64,000 bases of DNA from Bifidobacterium bifidum ATCC 29521 = JCM 1255 = DSM 20456 (GTDB lineage Bacteria > Actinomycetota > Actinomycetes > Actinomycetales > Bifidobacteriaceae). The stretch is from assembly GCF_001025135.1 (NCBI RefSeq), contig NZ_AP012323.1, forward strand, positions 1,612,001-1,676,000, written 5' to 3'. The notes under the pieces were generated by a model. That model was not told the origin of the DNA. It saw only the letters and a program-made list of their open reading frames with translations, and searched no databases. The translations under genes and the position numbers were made by a program. Positions 18,979 to 27,209 of this stretch are shown here, piece by piece. The first letter of the stretch is position 1. Each line of letters opens with the position of its first letter.

Positions 18979-21393
18979 ATGACAGGACTCACTACATCTG
19001 AAGTCGAAGAACGCCGCGCGCGAGGCGAGGGCGAAACCGGGGCGCGAAGCGTCACCAAATCGACAGGCGCGATACTGCGCGAGAACATCTGCACGCTGTT
19101 CAACGCACTGAACTTCGCTATAGCGATACTGCTGTTCGCGGTCGGCGCGTACTCCAACATGCTGTTCATCGCGATCATCATCCTCAACATCGTCATCGGC
19201 ATCGCGCAGGAATTCAAGGCGAAGAAACTCGTCGACGAGCTGACGATCCTCAACCAGCCGCACGCGGTGGTGCTGCGCGACGGCAAGGAGACGACCATCG
19301 AGGCCGGCGACATCGTCAAGGACGATGTCATGGTGCTGGATTCCGGCAAGCAGATCTGCAACGACGCCGTGGTCATCGACGGCCGTCTGGAAGTCAACGA
19401 ATCGCTGCTGACCGGCGAAAGCGACTCCATCGACAAGACCGCCGGCAGCGAGCTGTATTCCGGCAGCTCGGTGATTTCCGGCCGCGCGTACGCCCGTGTG
19501 ACGCACGTCGGCGACGAGAACTACACGAATTCGCTGATCAACGAGGTGCGCCAGGAGAAGCGCGTGCACTCCGAGCTGCTGGATTCGATGCGCAAGGTCA
19601 CCCGGTTCACCAGCTTCCTGATCATCCCGCTGGGCGTGCTGCTGTTCGTCGAGGCGATGTTCCTGCGGCGCTCCGGCACGTACGACGCCGTGGTGTCGTC
19701 CGCCGCGGCGCTGCTCGGCATGCTGCCGAAGGGACTGGTGCTGCTGATCTCCGTGTCGCTGGCCACCGGCGTGATCCGCCTCGCGAAGGCCAAGATCCTC
19801 GTGCAGAACATCTATTCGCTGGAGACGCTGGCGCATGTGGACGTGCTGTGCCTCGACAAGACCGGCACGCTGACGGACGGCAACATGAGCGTGGACCGGA
19901 TCGTGCCGCTCGGCGAGCGCGGTGCCGCCGAGGATTCCGACGCGCTGCTGCGCGCCTACCTGGACGCCAGCGAGGACAACAACGTGACCATCGCGGCGCT
20001 GCGCGCCCATTTCGGTGCCGACGACTCCACCGCCGATGCCGGGCAGCCCGCGGCGCCCGCCAGTGACGGCCGTTTCGCCGCGCAGGCCATCATCCCGTTC
20101 TCATCGAAGCGCAAATGGGGCGCCATCACGATGCGCGCAGCGGCTGGTGCGGCAGACGCGCCTCGCCACGCGCAGGAGGGCGAGTCGGCCGCGACGGCGA
20201 CCGGAACCGTGTTCCTGGGCGCCCCGGAGCGCATCCTTGGCGCGAACCTGCCCGATGAGGCGGCCGCGCTGATGGGTCAGGGACTGCGTCTGATCGCCGT
20301 CGGATACCTGCCCGGCGCGTGGACGGACGAGGAGCGTCTGCCGGATGCGCTGCAGCCGATGTTCCTGATCGCGCTGCGCGACAACATCCGCCCGCGGGCC
20401 AAGGAGACGCTGGCGTACTTCCGCGACCAGGGCGTCGACGTGAAGGTCATCTCCGGCGACCATCCCGACACCGTCGCCGCCGTCGCCCGGCAGGCCGGCC
20501 TGGAGCGTTGGCGTGACGTCATCGACATGACCTCGGTGCCGGCGGACGCCCCGGATTCCACGTTCGACGACGTCGCCGGCCGATACACGGTGTTCTCTCG
20601 CGTCACCCCCAAGCAGAAGCGCCAGCTGGTGCAGGCGATGCAGCGGGCCGGGCATCAGGTCGCGATGACCGGCGACGGCGTGAATGACCTGCTCGCCCTG
20701 CGCGAGGCCGACTGCTCGATCGCCATCGCCTCCGGGTCGGACGCCGCGCGCCAGATCTCGCAGGTCGTGCTGCTCGACTCCGATTTCACCTACCTGCCGC
20801 AGGTGGTGCTGGAGGGCCGCAAGGTCGTCAACAACGTGACCCGCACGGCCGCCGTGTTCTTCATCAAGACGATCTACTCGGTGCTGGTGTCGTTCTTCTG
20901 CCTGGCTTTGAACGTCCCGTTCCCGTTCATTCCGATCCAGATCACGCTTGTCGATGCCTGCATCGAGGCGTGGCCGTCGTTCCTGACGATATTCGAATCG
21001 GACACGCGACGCATCCGCGGCCGGTTCCTGCCCACTGCGCTCGGCAAGGCGGCGCCGTTCGCGATCGTCGTCACCGGCATGATCATCGCATTCAGCCTCA
21101 TCGCTCCGTTCGGCGAGACGCAGAACCGCACGGTCATGTTCGCGCTGCTGGTCGCCGCGTCGATGGTCGCCGTGATCAAGAGCTGCGTGCCGTTCACGAA
21201 GATCCGCGTGTTCGTCTGCGTGACGATGGTGCTGGGTGCCCCGTTCGCGCTGCTCATCCTGCCGCACCTGTTCGAAGTGGTTGCGATGACCGGCCCGATG
21301 TGGGCATGGTTCGCGGTGGCGTTCGTGGTGATGATGGCCGTCACCGCCGCGATCATCGCGGCGCAGCGGGCATGGCTGCGGTCACGGCGCTGA
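18979..21393 (+). CDS. Cation-translocating P-type ATPase (CtpE-like)
   Basis: An 804-residue P-type ATPase. Actuator motif LTGES is near residue 152, phosphorylation motif DKTGTLTDG near 293 (Asp catalytic), hinge motif TGDGVNDLLAL near 560. Two membrane helices precede the actuator domain and about six follow the P-domain. The transmembrane M4 motif reads LPKGL where PEGL is usual in calcium and magnesium pumps, as in CtpE-type actinobacterial ATPases; mycobacterial CtpE is a calcium importer, but the ion here is not proven. No heavy-metal-binding domain is present. There is no Shine-Dalgarno sequence; TACAGT at 18966-18971 is spaced 7 nt before the ATG, suggesting a leaderless mRNA. It is divergent from the ABC exporter. 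Confidence 0.9.
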   Translation: MTGLTTSEVEERRARGEGETGARSVTKSTGAILRENICTLFNALNFAIAILLFAVGAYSNMLFIAIIILNIVIGIAQEFKAKKLVDELTILNQPHAVVLRDGKETTIEAGDIVKDDVMVLDSGKQICNDAVVIDGRLEVNESLLTGESDSIDKTAGSELYSGSSVISGRAYARVTHVGDENYTNSLINEVRQEKRVHSELLDSMRKVTRFTSFLIIPLGVLLFVEAMFLRRSGTYDAVVSSAAALLGMLPKGLVLLISVSLATGVIRLAKAKILVQNIYSLETLAHVDVLCLDKTGTLTDGNMSVDRIVPLGERGAAEDSDALLRAYLDASEDNNVTIAALRAHFGADDSTADAGQPAAPASDGRFAAQAIIPFSSKRKWGAITMRAAAGAADAPRHAQEGESAATATGTVFLGAPERILGANLPDEAAALMGQGLRLIAVGYLPGAWTDEERLPDALQPMFLIALRDNIRPRAKETLAYFRDQGVDVKVISGDHPDTVAAVARQAGLERWRDVIDMTSVPADAPDSTFDDVAGRYTVFSRVTPKQKRQLVQAMQRAGHQVAMTGDGVNDLLALREADCSIAIASGSDAARQISQVVLLDSDFTYLPQVVLEGRKVVNNVTRTAAVFFIKTIYSVLVSFFCLALNVPFPFIPIQITLVDACIEAWPSFLTIFESDTRRIRGRFLPTALGKAAPFAIVVTGMIIAFSLIAPFGETQNRTVMFALLVAASMVAVIKSCVPFTKIRVFVCVTMVLGAPFALLILPHLFEVVAMTGPMWAWFAVAFVVMMAVTAAIIAAQRAWLRSRR

Positions 21394-21531
21394 CCGGCGA
21401 GCGATTCCCCGTGATGCCGGCCGGCGTCCGGCCCGGAGCGATTCGGACATTCATGTTCGATGCGTTCCGGGCCGGGCACATGTGTTTTCCCTGACTGCGC
21501 GGTCACGGCAGAGAGCTGTTACAGTGAAGCC

Positions 21532-22056
21532 ATGCAGATGATACGACACGCCGATATGAGCGATCTGGATGCGCTGGCAGCGCTCGAATCCGAATGCTTT
21601 CCGCCGGCGGAGGCGGCGAGCCGCGACGCCATCGCCGACCGGTTGCGCACATACGCCGACCATTTCTGGCTGCTGTTCGACGACGACCGGCTGACGGCGG
21701 CCATCAACGGCATGGTCACCGACGAGCCGGATCTGGTCGATGCCATGTATGCGGACACGTCCATGCATGACGAGCGCGGCGCGTGGCAGATGCTGTTCAG
21801 CGTGTGCACCGACCCCGGGAGCCGACGGGAGAGGCGGGCGAGCCGCCTCATGCGCTCCGTCATCGAAGACGCGCGCGATGCCGGGCGAGACGGCCTGGTG
21901 CTGACGTGCAAGGAACCCCTGATCGGCTTCTATGAGCGTTTCGGGTACCGGGACGAGGGCGTCTGCGGTTCCCGTCACGGCGGCGCGGCTTGGCATCAGA
22001 TGCGTCTGGACTTTCGGCGGGAGCGGCAGCAGTCGTGTTGTCCACAGGGACGATAG
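21532..22056 (+). CDS. GNAT-family N-acetyltransferase
   Basis: A 174-residue acetyl-CoA-dependent acyltransferase. The N-terminus MIRHADMSDLDALAALESECF is a typical GNAT opening. Motif A is represented by the degenerate CTDPGSRRERRASRLMRSVI (about residues 83-102) where RGxGxG-type residues bind CoA. Motif B is FYERFGYRD near 145-153. Substrate unknown. There is no clear ribosome site; TACAGT ends 6 nt before the ATG, again fitting leaderless transcription. It lies 139 bp after the P-type ATPase on the same strand. Confidence 0.85.
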   Translation: MQMIRHADMSDLDALAALESECFPPAEAASRDAIADRLRTYADHFWLLFDDDRLTAAINGMVTDEPDLVDAMYADTSMHDERGAWQMLFSVCTDPGSRRERRASRLMRSVIEDARDAGRDGLVLTCKEPLIGFYERFGYRDEGVCGSRHGGAAWHQMRLDFRRERQQSCCPQGR

Positions 22057-22180
22057 ACAGTATGCGGTTTCATTGTTTTTCCGTGAATCCCCGCAGGAGC
22101 TGTGTCGCCGAACGGCCGCAGCGGCGGTCTGGCAGCAGCAGCCGAGATCGGCCGCCCCCCCCGAGTCTCGCGAGGTATGC

Positions 22181-22518
22181 ATGCAATCGAACATATCCGA
22201 TACCGCCGTAGCGCAGTCGAATTCCATGTCGAAGCGTGATCTGGTCCCGATCATCGTGATGATGGTCGGCAGCTTCACCGCCATCCTCAATCAGACGCTG
22301 ATGACCTCGGCGCTGCCCCATCTGATGCACGATTTCGACATCACCAGCAACACTGCGCAATGGCTGAGCACCGTGTTCATGCTGACGAACGGTACCATGA
22401 TCCCCATCAGCGCGTTCCTCGTCCAGAAGTTCACCACACGGCAGCTGTTCTTCTACGCGGTCGGCATGTTCCTGTTCGGCACGCTCGTGTGCACGGCGGC
22501 GCCCGGTTTCGGCGTCCT
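22181..22518 (+). pseudogene. MFS drug transporter (DHA2-like), truncated after about 113 residues
   Basis: The first ~113 residues of a 14-TM major facilitator protein are intact, from ATG 22181 (GAGG upstream). Recognisable parts are helix 1 (VPIIVMMVGSFTAILNQTLM), the SALPHLMHDF loop, and helices 2-3 (AQWLSTVFMLTNGTMIPISA, LFFYAVGMFLFGTLVC). At about 22510-22520 the family match stops inside APGFGVL, and the frame runs on into DNA that is the antisense of the adjacent merR gene, ending at 22678. More than 70% of the transporter is missing. The break coincides with the 3' truncation of merR, so a single deletion removed both convergent 3' ends. Confidence 0.85.
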
Positions 22519-22812
22519 GCGCTGCGCCTCGATGGCGGCGCGACGGTCCTCAAGCAGTGCGACGATGTCGTCGATATGCTCCGGTTCGTCGGCCTCGAAC
22601 GCGAAGAACCGCTTGAGGTCCTCGATGGACATGCCCGCGTGCTTGAAACAGCAGATCGTCCTCATGCGGTTGATATGACACTGGAGGTATATGCGCTGCC
22701 CGGCCGGCGTCCGGCCAACGTTGGTGAGCAGCCCCGCATCCTCGTAATACCGCAGCGTCGACGGCTCCATATGGAACATGTCGGCGACCTCGCGGATTGT
22801 GTATCGTTCCAT
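22453..22812 (-). pseudogene. MerR-family regulator, 3'-truncated
   Basis: The N-terminal winged-helix domain is complete: MERYTIREVADMFHMEPSTLRYYEDAGLL (residues 1-29), the wing NVGRTPAGQRIY, and the dimerisation helix through IEDLKRFFAFEADEPEHIDDIVALLEDRRAAIEAQRR (to about 99). After this the frame reads about 20 unrelated residues that are antisense to the MFS relic. The C-terminal part of the coiled coil and any effector-binding residues are therefore lost, although a 119-residue DNA-binding protein could still be made. It is divergent from the aldo/keto reductase gene, whose promoter has MerR-type geometry. Confidence 0.75.
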
Positions 22813-22852
22813 GCTCGACATTGTAGCCGCGAGGATGACACGCCGGACGCCC

Positions 22853-22883
22853 TTGCGCTCAAGCCAACTTGAAGCGTGACAAT
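22853..22883 (+). promoter_or_regulatory. MerR-type promoter and operator of the aldo/keto reductase
   Basis: TTGCGC (22853-22858) and GACAAT (22878-22883) are separated by 19 bp, the overlong spacer that MerR activators correct by DNA distortion. An inverted repeat, CGCTCAAG ccaa CTTGAAGCG (22856-22876), fills the spacer as expected of a MerR operator. It lies in the divergent gap between merR and the reductase. Confidence 0.65.
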
Positions 22884-22921
22884 GGAGACATCGGACCGAT
22901 CGACGACACCTGGAGGCACCC

Positions 22922-23929
22922 ATGTTCGAACCCACCGGCACCTACGCGCCCGCCACGACGCGCTACGACACCATGCTGTACAAGCGCTGCGGCGCCAGCG
23001 GCCTGAAGCTCCCGGCCATATCGCTGGGCTTCTGGCGCAACTTCGGCGACATCACGCCCTACGACCAGATGAAGGCCCTGGTGCTCACCGCATTCGACCA
23101 CGGCATCACGCACTTCGACCTGGCCAACAACTACGGCCCCGAACCCGGCGCCGCGGAGAAGAACGCGGGACGGCTGATCCGGCAATACCTCGCCGCCCAC
23201 CGCGACGAACTGGTCATCAGCACCAAGGCCGGCTACGAGATGTGGTCGGGCCCGTACGGCGATTGGGGCAGCCGCAAATACCTGCTCGCCTCACTCGACC
23301 AGAGCCTGGAACGCCTGGGACTCGACTACGTCGACATCTTCTACCATCACCGTCCGGACCCCGAGACTCCTTTGGAGGAAACGATGGGCGCGCTCGCCCA
23401 GGCCGTCGCCAGCGGCAAGGCGCTCTATGTGGGCCTGTCGAACTACGACGGGCCACAGCTGGAGCGGGCGGCGACGATCCTCGATGAACTGCACGTGCCG
23501 TTCATCATCAACCAGAACAAATACAACATCTTCGACCGCACCGTCGAGCGCAACGGGCTCAAGGACACCGCCAAGCACCTGGGCAAGGGTCTCATCACGT
23601 TCTGCCCGCTCGCGCAGGGTCTGCTGACCGACCGGTATCTCAACGGCATCCCCGCGGATTCGCGCGTGGCGCACGATCCGCGCTTCCTGCACGCCGACGA
23701 CGTGACGCGCGTCCACGGCCAGATCATGGCCCTGAACGAGATCGCCAAGCAGCGCGGGCAGACGCTCGCCGAGATGTCGCTCGCCTGGCTGCTGCACGAC
23801 GACGCCGTGACCAGCGTGCTCGCCGGCGCATCCAAGCCGCAGCAAATCATCGACAACATCGGGGCGCTGAAGAACACGGACTTCAGCGACGAGGAGCTGA
23901 AAGCCATCGACGAGATCTCCATGCAGTGA
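22922..23929 (+). CDS. yghZ: Aldo/keto reductase, YghZ/KvBeta-like
   Basis: An NADPH-dependent (alpha/beta)8 reductase, 335 residues, of the AKR14/YghZ group (L-glyceraldehyde-3-phosphate reductase, methylglyoxal detoxification) by resemblance. The catalytic tetrad is visible as Asp in HFDLANNYG (Asp65, Tyr70), Lys in STKAGYEMW (near 102) and His in FYHHRPDPETP (near 139). The cofactor-binding end ASKPQQIIDNI is near 307. GGAGG lies just before the ATG. The upstream promoter has the 19 bp spacer and dyad of a MerR target, so it was probably controlled by the divergent, now truncated MerR protein. It ends before a strong terminator at 24117-24145. Confidence 0.92.
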   Translation: MFEPTGTYAPATTRYDTMLYKRCGASGLKLPAISLGFWRNFGDITPYDQMKALVLTAFDHGITHFDLANNYGPEPGAAEKNAGRLIRQYLAAHRDELVISTKAGYEMWSGPYGDWGSRKYLLASLDQSLERLGLDYVDIFYHHRPDPETPLEETMGALAQAVASGKALYVGLSNYDGPQLERAATILDELHVPFIINQNKYNIFDRTVERNGLKDTAKHLGKGLITFCPLAQGLLTDRYLNGIPADSRVAHDPRFLHADDVTRVHGQIMALNEIAKQRGQTLAEMSLAWLLHDDAVTSVLAGASKPQQIIDNIGALKNTDFSDEELKAIDEISMQ

Positions 23930-24265
23930 CGAATACCGCTGGAAGTCGCATCCGGAAACGGCTCCCAGCGTACCGGAAGGAAACGTACCGGCATATATTC
24001 ATGCCAATCACAGCACAGCTTCCAGGATGGTGGAGTGATATGGAGGTTGTCGGCAAGAGCCGGCGAGGTCACTCAAGGTAACCCCACAATTGTCCCCCTC
24101 TCTCTTCTCCTTCTCACCCGGCCCTTTTGGGCCGGGTTTCCTTTTCTTCGGAGCCTGCGACACCGGAAAGCCGACGACGGCGAATCGTATCGCAATGGTG
24201 ATGTACAGTAGTGAGTTCGCCACGACCATTACGAGGCGGCTTCATGCCGCCGGGAGGAGACACCG
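23930..24265. other. 336 bp intergenic stretch with a terminator
   Basis: Holds the terminator at 24117-24145 and the exonuclease promoter region (TACAGT near 24205). Between 24000 and 24110 lies sequence with local symmetry (GTCGGCAAGAGCCGGC) and a pyrimidine-rich tract that I cannot assign to a tRNA, tmRNA, SRP RNA or riboswitch. The short minus-strand frame across it looks spurious. Confidence 0.4.
24117..24145 (+). terminator. Rho-independent terminator
   Basis: Perfect 8 bp stem CCCGGCCC/GGGCCGGG with a TTTT loop, followed by TTTCCTTTT. It is 188 bp after the aldo/keto reductase stop, so the transcript has an unusually long 3' region or contains a small RNA. Confidence 0.9.
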
Positions 24266-24808
24266 ATGCTGCCCGACGGGACACTGCCCGACGATTATGT
24301 CGTACTGGATCTGGAAACCACCGGTGTCAGCTGGTATCGGGACACCATCATCGAGTTCGGAGCGGTGAAGGTCGTCGACCGCAAGCCCGTCGACACCTAT
24401 CAGCAGTTGGTCAATCCGATGCGCAACCTCAATCCGTTCATCACGCAGCTGACCGGCATCACGCCGGACATGCTCGAACCGGCACCGACGCTGGACACCG
24501 TGCTGCCCGACTTCCTGCGCTGGTGCGGCGACGACGCGATGATCGGGCACAACATCATGCAGTTCGACATCAAGTTCATCGACCTGGCGGCGCAGCGCAT
24601 CCTGCACCATGCGGTGCCGAACCGCATCATCGATACGTTGCAGATGAGCCGGAGCATGTACCCGCAGTACAACCGACACCGGCTGGTCGACCTGATCCAG
24701 CGTTTCGACATCGCCGACGTCGAGGAGCACCGCGCGCTGTCGGACGCCGAGCAGACACAGATGTGCTTCGAATACATGCGCGACGAGCAGCGTCGCAGAG
24801 ACTGCTGA
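24266..24808 (+). CDS. DEDDh 3'-5' exonuclease (DnaQ/PolC epsilon-like)
   Basis: A 180-residue stand-alone exonuclease. Exo I motif VVLDLETTGVS (Asp15, Glu17), Exo II IGHNIMQFDIKF (near 92-103, Asp100) and Exo III EEHRALSDAEQT (His154, Asp159) give the DEDDh set. The length fits proofreading-type or PolC-type exonuclease domains of actinobacteria, acting on single-stranded DNA or RNA ends. GGAGGAG lies 8 bp before the ATG. It is convergent with citrate synthase; a long hairpin at 24828-24884 lies between them. Confidence 0.9.
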   Translation: MLPDGTLPDDYVVLDLETTGVSWYRDTIIEFGAVKVVDRKPVDTYQQLVNPMRNLNPFITQLTGITPDMLEPAPTLDTVLPDFLRWCGDDAMIGHNIMQFDIKFIDLAAQRILHHAVPNRIIDTLQMSRSMYPQYNRHRLVDLIQRFDIADVEEHRALSDAEQTQMCFEYMRDEQRRRDC

Positions 24809-24827
24809 GAGCGGAGAGAGCTGACTG

Positions 24828-24884
24828 ATGGCATTGGGCGTTGGCGCGCGGTCTCTGACGCCGCCCGCCAACGCTCAATGCCAT
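24828..24884. terminator. Long convergent hairpin between the exonuclease and gltA
   Basis: Arms of 19 nt (ATGGCATTGGGCGTTGGCG at 24828-24846 and its complement at 24866-24884) pair with one G-T wobble around a 19 nt loop. Neither side has a U-run. Its position after both convergent stop codons suggests bidirectional transcript end formation. Confidence 0.55.
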
Positions 24885-24905
24885 CGGCGCAGTTTTCCGC
24901 TTCCG

Positions 24906-26198
24906 TCAGCGTTGATTCAGGGGGATGTAGGCGCGCTCCACCTCGCCGGTGTACACCTGACGCGGACGACCGATCTTCGTGTTCGGGTCGGCGAGCATCT
25001 CGCGGTACTGGGCGATCCATCCGGGGATGCGGCCAAGCGCGAACAGCGTGGTGAACATCGCCGGATCGAAACCGATCGCGCGGTATATCAGGCCGGTGTA
25101 GAAGTCGACATTCGGATACAAGTGACGTGACACGAAATACTCGTCGTTGAGCGCGATGTCCTCAAGCTCGACCGCGACGTCGAACAGGGCGCGCTCGTCG
25201 GCGGGAAGCTTGCGGGTGTCCTCACGCGCGATGATCTTCTCCAGATACAGGCGCGCGATCGCGGCACGCGGATCATACGACTTGTACACGCGATGCCCCA
25301 GGCCTGAGATGCGATGCCCCTCGGCCTTCGCGTCCTCCACGAACTGGCGGACGGACTTGCCGGAGTCGCGGATCGCCTTCAACTGACGCAACACGGCCTC
25401 GTTCGCGCCGCCATGCAACGGCCCGGACAGCGCGTTGATGCCGGCGGAGATCGCCGCATACAGGTTCGCGTGGGCGGAGCCGGCGATGCGGACCACCGAC
25501 GTGGAGCAATTCTGCTCATGGTCGGCATGGATGATGAGCAGACGGCCGAGCGCGTGCACGTACAGCGGGTCGGAATCGAACCGCTCGTATGGCACGGCGA
25601 AGCACATGCGCAGGAAATCGTCGACGTAGCCGCGGGCGAGGTCCGGGTAGAGCATCGGCTCATCGCGGCGGCGCCGGAAAATGTAGCTGACCACCGTGCG
25701 CGCCTTCGCCATGATGATCTTCGCGGCCTCATCCAGCTGGTCGGAGTCGGTGATGTCGGTGGTGTCGGGGTAGAACGCCGCAAGCGCGTTCACCGCCGCA
25801 GCGAGCACGCTCATCGGATGGGCGGCACGGGGGAACGAGCCCATGAACGTGCGGAAATCCTCGCCCACCATGGTCTTGTGGTTGATGTCGCTGCAAAACC
25901 GGTCGTATTCCGCCTGCGTCGGCAGGTCGCCGTGTCGCAGCAGCCACGCGACCTCAAGGAAATCGGAATGCTCGCACAGCTGCTCGATGGGGTAGCCCCG
26001 GTAGCGCAGGATCGACCGATTGCCGTCTATGAACGTGATCTTCGATTCGCACTGCGCCGTGGTCAGGAAGCCGGGATCAAGCGTGACCCAGCCGTCGTTG
26101 CGCAGCTTGGAGACCACAATGCCATCCGGGCCGGCCGAAGCCTTGACGACCGGCAGCGTGTACTGATTCGAATCCACATGAAGTTCAGCTGTCGCCAT
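24906..26198 (-). CDS. gltA: Citrate synthase
   Basis: Condenses oxaloacetate and acetyl-CoA to citrate; in bifidobacteria it serves the partial TCA branch feeding 2-oxoglutarate and glutamate synthesis. 430 residues, hexameric type II-like. Catalytic histidines lie in HADHEQNCSTS (near 237) and GPLHGGANEAVL (near 275). The catalytic aspartate region is VDFYTGLIYRAIG (near 370). AAGGAG is placed 5 nt before ATG 26198. A TTGACA box lies about 40 bp upstream, but a matching -10 is unclear. Single gene ending at the 24828-24884 hairpin. Confidence 0.97.
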   Translation of the reverse strand: MATAELHVDSNQYTLPVVKASAGPDGIVVSKLRNDGWVTLDPGFLTTAQCESKITFIDGNRSILRYRGYPIEQLCEHSDFLEVAWLLRHGDLPTQAEYDRFCSDINHKTMVGEDFRTFMGSFPRAAHPMSVLAAAVNALAAFYPDTTDITDSDQLDEAAKIIMAKARTVVSYIFRRRRDEPMLYPDLARGYVDDFLRMCFAVPYERFDSDPLYVHALGRLLIIHADHEQNCSTSVVRIAGSAHANLYAAISAGINALSGPLHGGANEAVLRQLKAIRDSGKSVRQFVEDAKAEGHRISGLGHRVYKSYDPRAAIARLYLEKIIAREDTRKLPADERALFDVAVELEDIALNDEYFVSRHLYPNVDFYTGLIYRAIGFDPAMFTTLFALGRIPGWIAQYREMLADPNTKIGRPRQVYTGEVERAYIPLNQR

Positions 26199-26408
26199 GC
26201 ACGCTCCTTAATCCCTTGATTGAGTCGTTCGAATTGTCAAGTCGTCGAAATTATCGAATTCGTCGTCCCGGTGCCTTGTATTGGACACACTATATTGCGT
26301 GCATGTTTCCACCAAAAACGCCGCTCCAGCACGTGGACATCATCACATGCCAAAGCGGCGACGGCATCGCCCGATACAGACCGTGGGCGATGGACGACCG
26401 GTTGCCGG

Positions 26409-27185
26409 TCAGTCGCGGGTGGTCAGGATGACCGGACCGTTCTCGGTGATGGCGATCGTGTGCTCGCTGTGGGCGCCACGCGACCCGTCCTCGGAACGCA
26501 GCGTCCAGCCGTCCTTGGGGTCCTGGTAGATCTCGTCGGTGGTCTTGAGGAACCACGGTTCGATGGCGATGACCAGACCCGGGCGCAGGCGGTAGCCGTG
26601 GCCGGCCTTGCCGTCGTTGGCGACGTGCGGGTCGCCGTGCATGATGTGGCCGACGCCATGGCCGCCGAATTCCAAGTTGATCGGGTAGCCGTACGAACGG
26701 GCGATGTCGCCGATGGTGGAGGACACGTCGCCCAGACGGTTGCCCGGACGGGCCGCGTCAATGCCGGCGGCGAGCGCCTCCTCAGTGCACTTGATGAGCT
26801 TGAGGTCGCTCGGGTCGGGGTCGTTGCCGACCACGAAGCTGATGGCGGAGTCGCCGACCCAGCCGTTGACGCTGATGGCCAGATCAAGGCTGACAAGGTC
26901 CCCGTCCTTGAGGTTGTAGTCGAACGGGATGCCATGCAGCACTGCGTCGTTGACCGACGTGCAGATGTAGTGTGCGAACGGGCCGGTGCCGAAGTCCGGC
27001 GCATAATCCACGTAGCACGATTCGGCGCCCTTGCGGTCGACGATCTTCTTGTGCACGTACTCGTCGATCTCCAGCAGGTTGGTGCCGACCTTCGTCATGG
27101 CCTTGAGTTCCTTGAGAATCTCGCCGACGAAACGACCGGCCGGCTTCATCTCCTCGATTTCCTTAGCGGTTTTCAGTTCGATCAT
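26409..27185 (-). CDS. map: Methionine aminopeptidase, type I
   Basis: Removes the initiator methionine from nascent proteins. 258 residues with the pita-bread fold of type I enzymes. The metal ligands are visible: Asp in SLDLAISVNGWVGDSAISF (two aspartates, near residues 100 and 111), His in HGVGHIMHGDP (near 175), Glu in IAIEPWF (near 208) and Glu in AHSEHTIAI (near 240). No N-terminal SH3-binding or zinc-finger extension is present. It lies 24 bp downstream of the DUF308 gene's stop on the opposite reading order, that is, map is transcribed first with the DUF308 gene on its upstream side on the same strand. Confidence 0.96.
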   Translation of the reverse strand: MIELKTAKEIEEMKPAGRFVGEILKELKAMTKVGTNLLEIDEYVHKKIVDRKGAESCYVDYAPDFGTGPFAHYICTSVNDAVLHGIPFDYNLKDGDLVSLDLAISVNGWVGDSAISFVVGNDPDPSDLKLIKCTEEALAAGIDAARPGNRLGDVSSTIGDIARSYGYPINLEFGGHGVGHIMHGDPHVANDGKAGHGYRLRPGLVIAIEPWFLKTTDEIYQDPKDGWTLRSEDGSRGAHSEHTIAITENGPVILTTRD

Positions 27186-27209
27186 GCAACCCAGCCTACT
27201 GTGCGGGGG

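Noticed and set aside
18724-20010. Upstream in-frame extension of the ABC exporter to 20010
   Set aside because: The extension is antisense of the P-type ATPase; the ATPase domain starts at about 18723 with a ribosome site.
24008-24229. A 73-codon minus-strand open frame across the terminator at 24117-24145
   Set aside because: It encodes low-complexity residues from the terminator stem (KPGPKGPG) and lacks a ribosome site; a coding role is unsupported.
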